Below, piece after piece: positions 5,746-6,428 of a stretch of 6,428 nucleotides of DNA. A program made the position numbers and the translations under genes. The notes beneath the pieces were generated by a model that was given only the letters and a program-made list of their open reading frames with translations, had not been told where the DNA came from and searched no databases. This DNA is from Gammaproteobacteria bacterium (lineage in GTDB: Bacteria > Pseudomonadota > Gammaproteobacteria > SZUA-229). The first letter of the stretch is position 1; every line of letters begins with the position of its first letter. The DNA lies in the NCBI GenBank assembly GCA_011051475.1, contig DRLE01000210.1:1-6428 (forward strand), in the 5' to 3' direction.

Positions 5746-5784
5746 ATTTGCGTGTATTTGCGTTCATTTGCGGAAAATAATCAT
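5746..5784 (-). repeat. Inverted partial copy C of the CGCAAAT repeat, running into the hydrolase stop
   Basis: On the minus strand 5773-5746 reads as the same 28-base core as copies A and B with a single change (CGCAAATACA instead of CGCAAATAAA). The preceding ATGATTATTTT (5784-5774) matches ATGATTTTTTT of copy A. Similarity therefore reaches across the hydrolase TGA (5783-5781). Copies A and B face copy C, flanking both palindromes. Confidence 0.8.
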
Positions 5785-6428
5785 GCCGGTTCGGCATCCA
5801 GCAGCGGCGTGGTGGTGTCCTGATCGAACTTGCCGGTGCGCAGGAAGGTGATGACCTGGTGCGCCACCTGTGAAGACATCAGCATGCCGAGGTGGCTGAC
5901 CGGCAAGACGATGGCATCGGTGGCACCCTTGAGCTGGGTTTCCTCGACCGAGACGGTGCCGTCATGCGGCAGCTCGGGGCCGCCGGCGACCAGACCCAGG
6001 CCAATGGGAAAATTGCCGGCGATAACGCCGATGTCCTTCCAGCCCTTCCACTCGGGGACGTCGCCGGAGAGGCCGTTGACGTGGCTCTGGCCCAGCATCC
6101 AGCGGGTCATGGGGTTGGCGCTGATGCGCCGGCCCACGGCACTGCCGTTGACCGGCGCCGCCAGCAGCACCACCCGCCCCTGTTTCATAAAGGGAAACTG
6201 GTCAAACAGATGCAGGGTGACGATGCCGCCGAAACTGTGGGCGACAATATGAATCACGGGGGCGTCGATGTTTTCGATAAAGGCGTGCAGCTTTTCGGCG
6301 ATTTTCGCCGGCGGCTTGCCCCAGACATGGTAGTTAAAGGAATGACACTCATAGCCGGCCGCACTCAGGCTGTGCTTCAGTTTGAGCAGATCGACGCCAC
6401 CGACACTCCACAGACCATGAACCAGTAC
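5781..6428 (-). CDS. Lipase-like alpha/beta hydrolase (partial, N-terminus off window)
   Basis: The frame is open from the right edge to a TGA at 5781, giving 215 visible residues. It starts VLVHGLW, the oxyanion-hole HG segment that follows the first strands of an alpha/beta hydrolase, so only a short N-terminal part should be missing. The nucleophile elbow is AHSFGG (Ser65 of the fragment). Ala replaces the first Gly of GxSxG, as in Bacillus subtilis LipA (AHSMGG). AAPVNGS (91-97) follows. The likely acid is Asp156 in HDGTVSVEE, and the catalytic His is His179 in SHLGMLMSSQV, again reminiscent of the LipA end. The triad appears complete, so an esterase or lipase is likely; the substrate is unknown. 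An internal GTG at 6257 cannot be the start because it would remove the oxyanion segment. The stop codon lies in a repeat copy, so the C-terminus may have been altered. It is 434 bp upstream of yebC on the same strand. Confidence 0.87.
   Translation of the reverse strand, partial: VLVHGLWSVGGVDLLKLKHSLSAAGYECHSFNYHVWGKPPAKIAEKLHAFIENIDAPVIHIVAHSFGGIVTLHLFDQFPFMKQGRVVLLAAPVNGSAVGRRISANPMTRWMLGQSHVNGLSGDVPEWKGWKDIGVIAGNFPIGLGLVAGGPELPHDGTVSVEETQLKGATDAIVLPVSHLGMLMSSQVAHQVITFLRTGKFDQDTTTPLLDAEPA

Larger units (their letters stand above)
5347..5780. other. Repeat-filled intergenic region without a gene
   Basis: Between the hydrolase stop and the yebC start I find no credible gene. A 63-codon minus-strand frame at 5548-5739 merely reads through the repeats. 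The content, left to right, is: yebC leader and weak promoter (5347-5408), direct repeat A, palindrome, direct repeat B, imperfect inverted repeat, and inverted copy C. About 400 of the 434 bases belong to one of these elements. Confidence 0.85.

Noticed and set aside
5430..5773. CRISPR-like array
   Set aside because: The repeating unit is a 7-base core with 3-base spacers, or a 100-bp unit present twice. There are no 25-40 bp repeats with unique spacers and no cas genes.

Overview
The window carries a compact, almost entirely minus-strand block of housekeeping genes from a Gammaproteobacterium. Read in the direction of transcription (right to left) the order is: partial lipase-like alpha/beta hydrolase, a repeat-filled gap, yebC, ruvC, ruvA, ruvB, ybgC, tolQ, tolR, and tolA running off the left edge. 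The order yebC-ruvC-ruvA-ruvB-ybgC-tolQ-tolR-tolA is, from general knowledge, the arrangement seen in Pseudomonas and other non-enteric Gammaproteobacteria. E. coli keeps the ruv and tol-pal clusters apart. I cannot name a genus. The genes are moderately GC-rich, and the repeat-filled gap is visibly richer in AT.

Region by region: 3-611 is the first 203 codons of tolA. 637-1047 is tolR, 1059-1769 tolQ and 1771-2196 the YbgC thioesterase, with tight spacing that suggests translational coupling. A 117-bp gap (2197-2313) resembling a dispersed intergenic repeat separates ybgC from ruvB (2314-3360). ruvA (3440-4030), ruvC (4064-4588) and yebC (4594-5346) follow. The 434-bp gap 5347-5780 contains no convincing gene. 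It is a mosaic of two ~100-bp direct repeats, a shorter inverted copy of their core, a strong 28-bp-arm palindrome and a second 29-bp-arm inverted repeat. The hydrolase occupies 5781-6428 and its N-terminus lies outside the window.

Two functional modules are joined. RuvA and RuvB form the Holliday-junction branch-migration motor and RuvC is the resolvase. YebC is a ribosome-associated translation factor family historically annotated as a transcriptional regulator. TolQ-TolR-TolA is the proton-motive-force-driven inner-membrane complex that keeps the outer membrane attached during division, and YbgC is its customary thioesterase companion.

I see no clear new defence or mobile system. The parts that repay a second look are the repeat mosaic next to yebC (including the hydrolase stop codon lying in a repeat copy), the repeat-like gap before ybgC, TolA's unusual sequence (no Ser in the SxxxH motif; an almost pure E/K/R/Q/L/A arm), and two mini-reading frames whose stops overlap the ruvA and ruvB start codons as ATGA.
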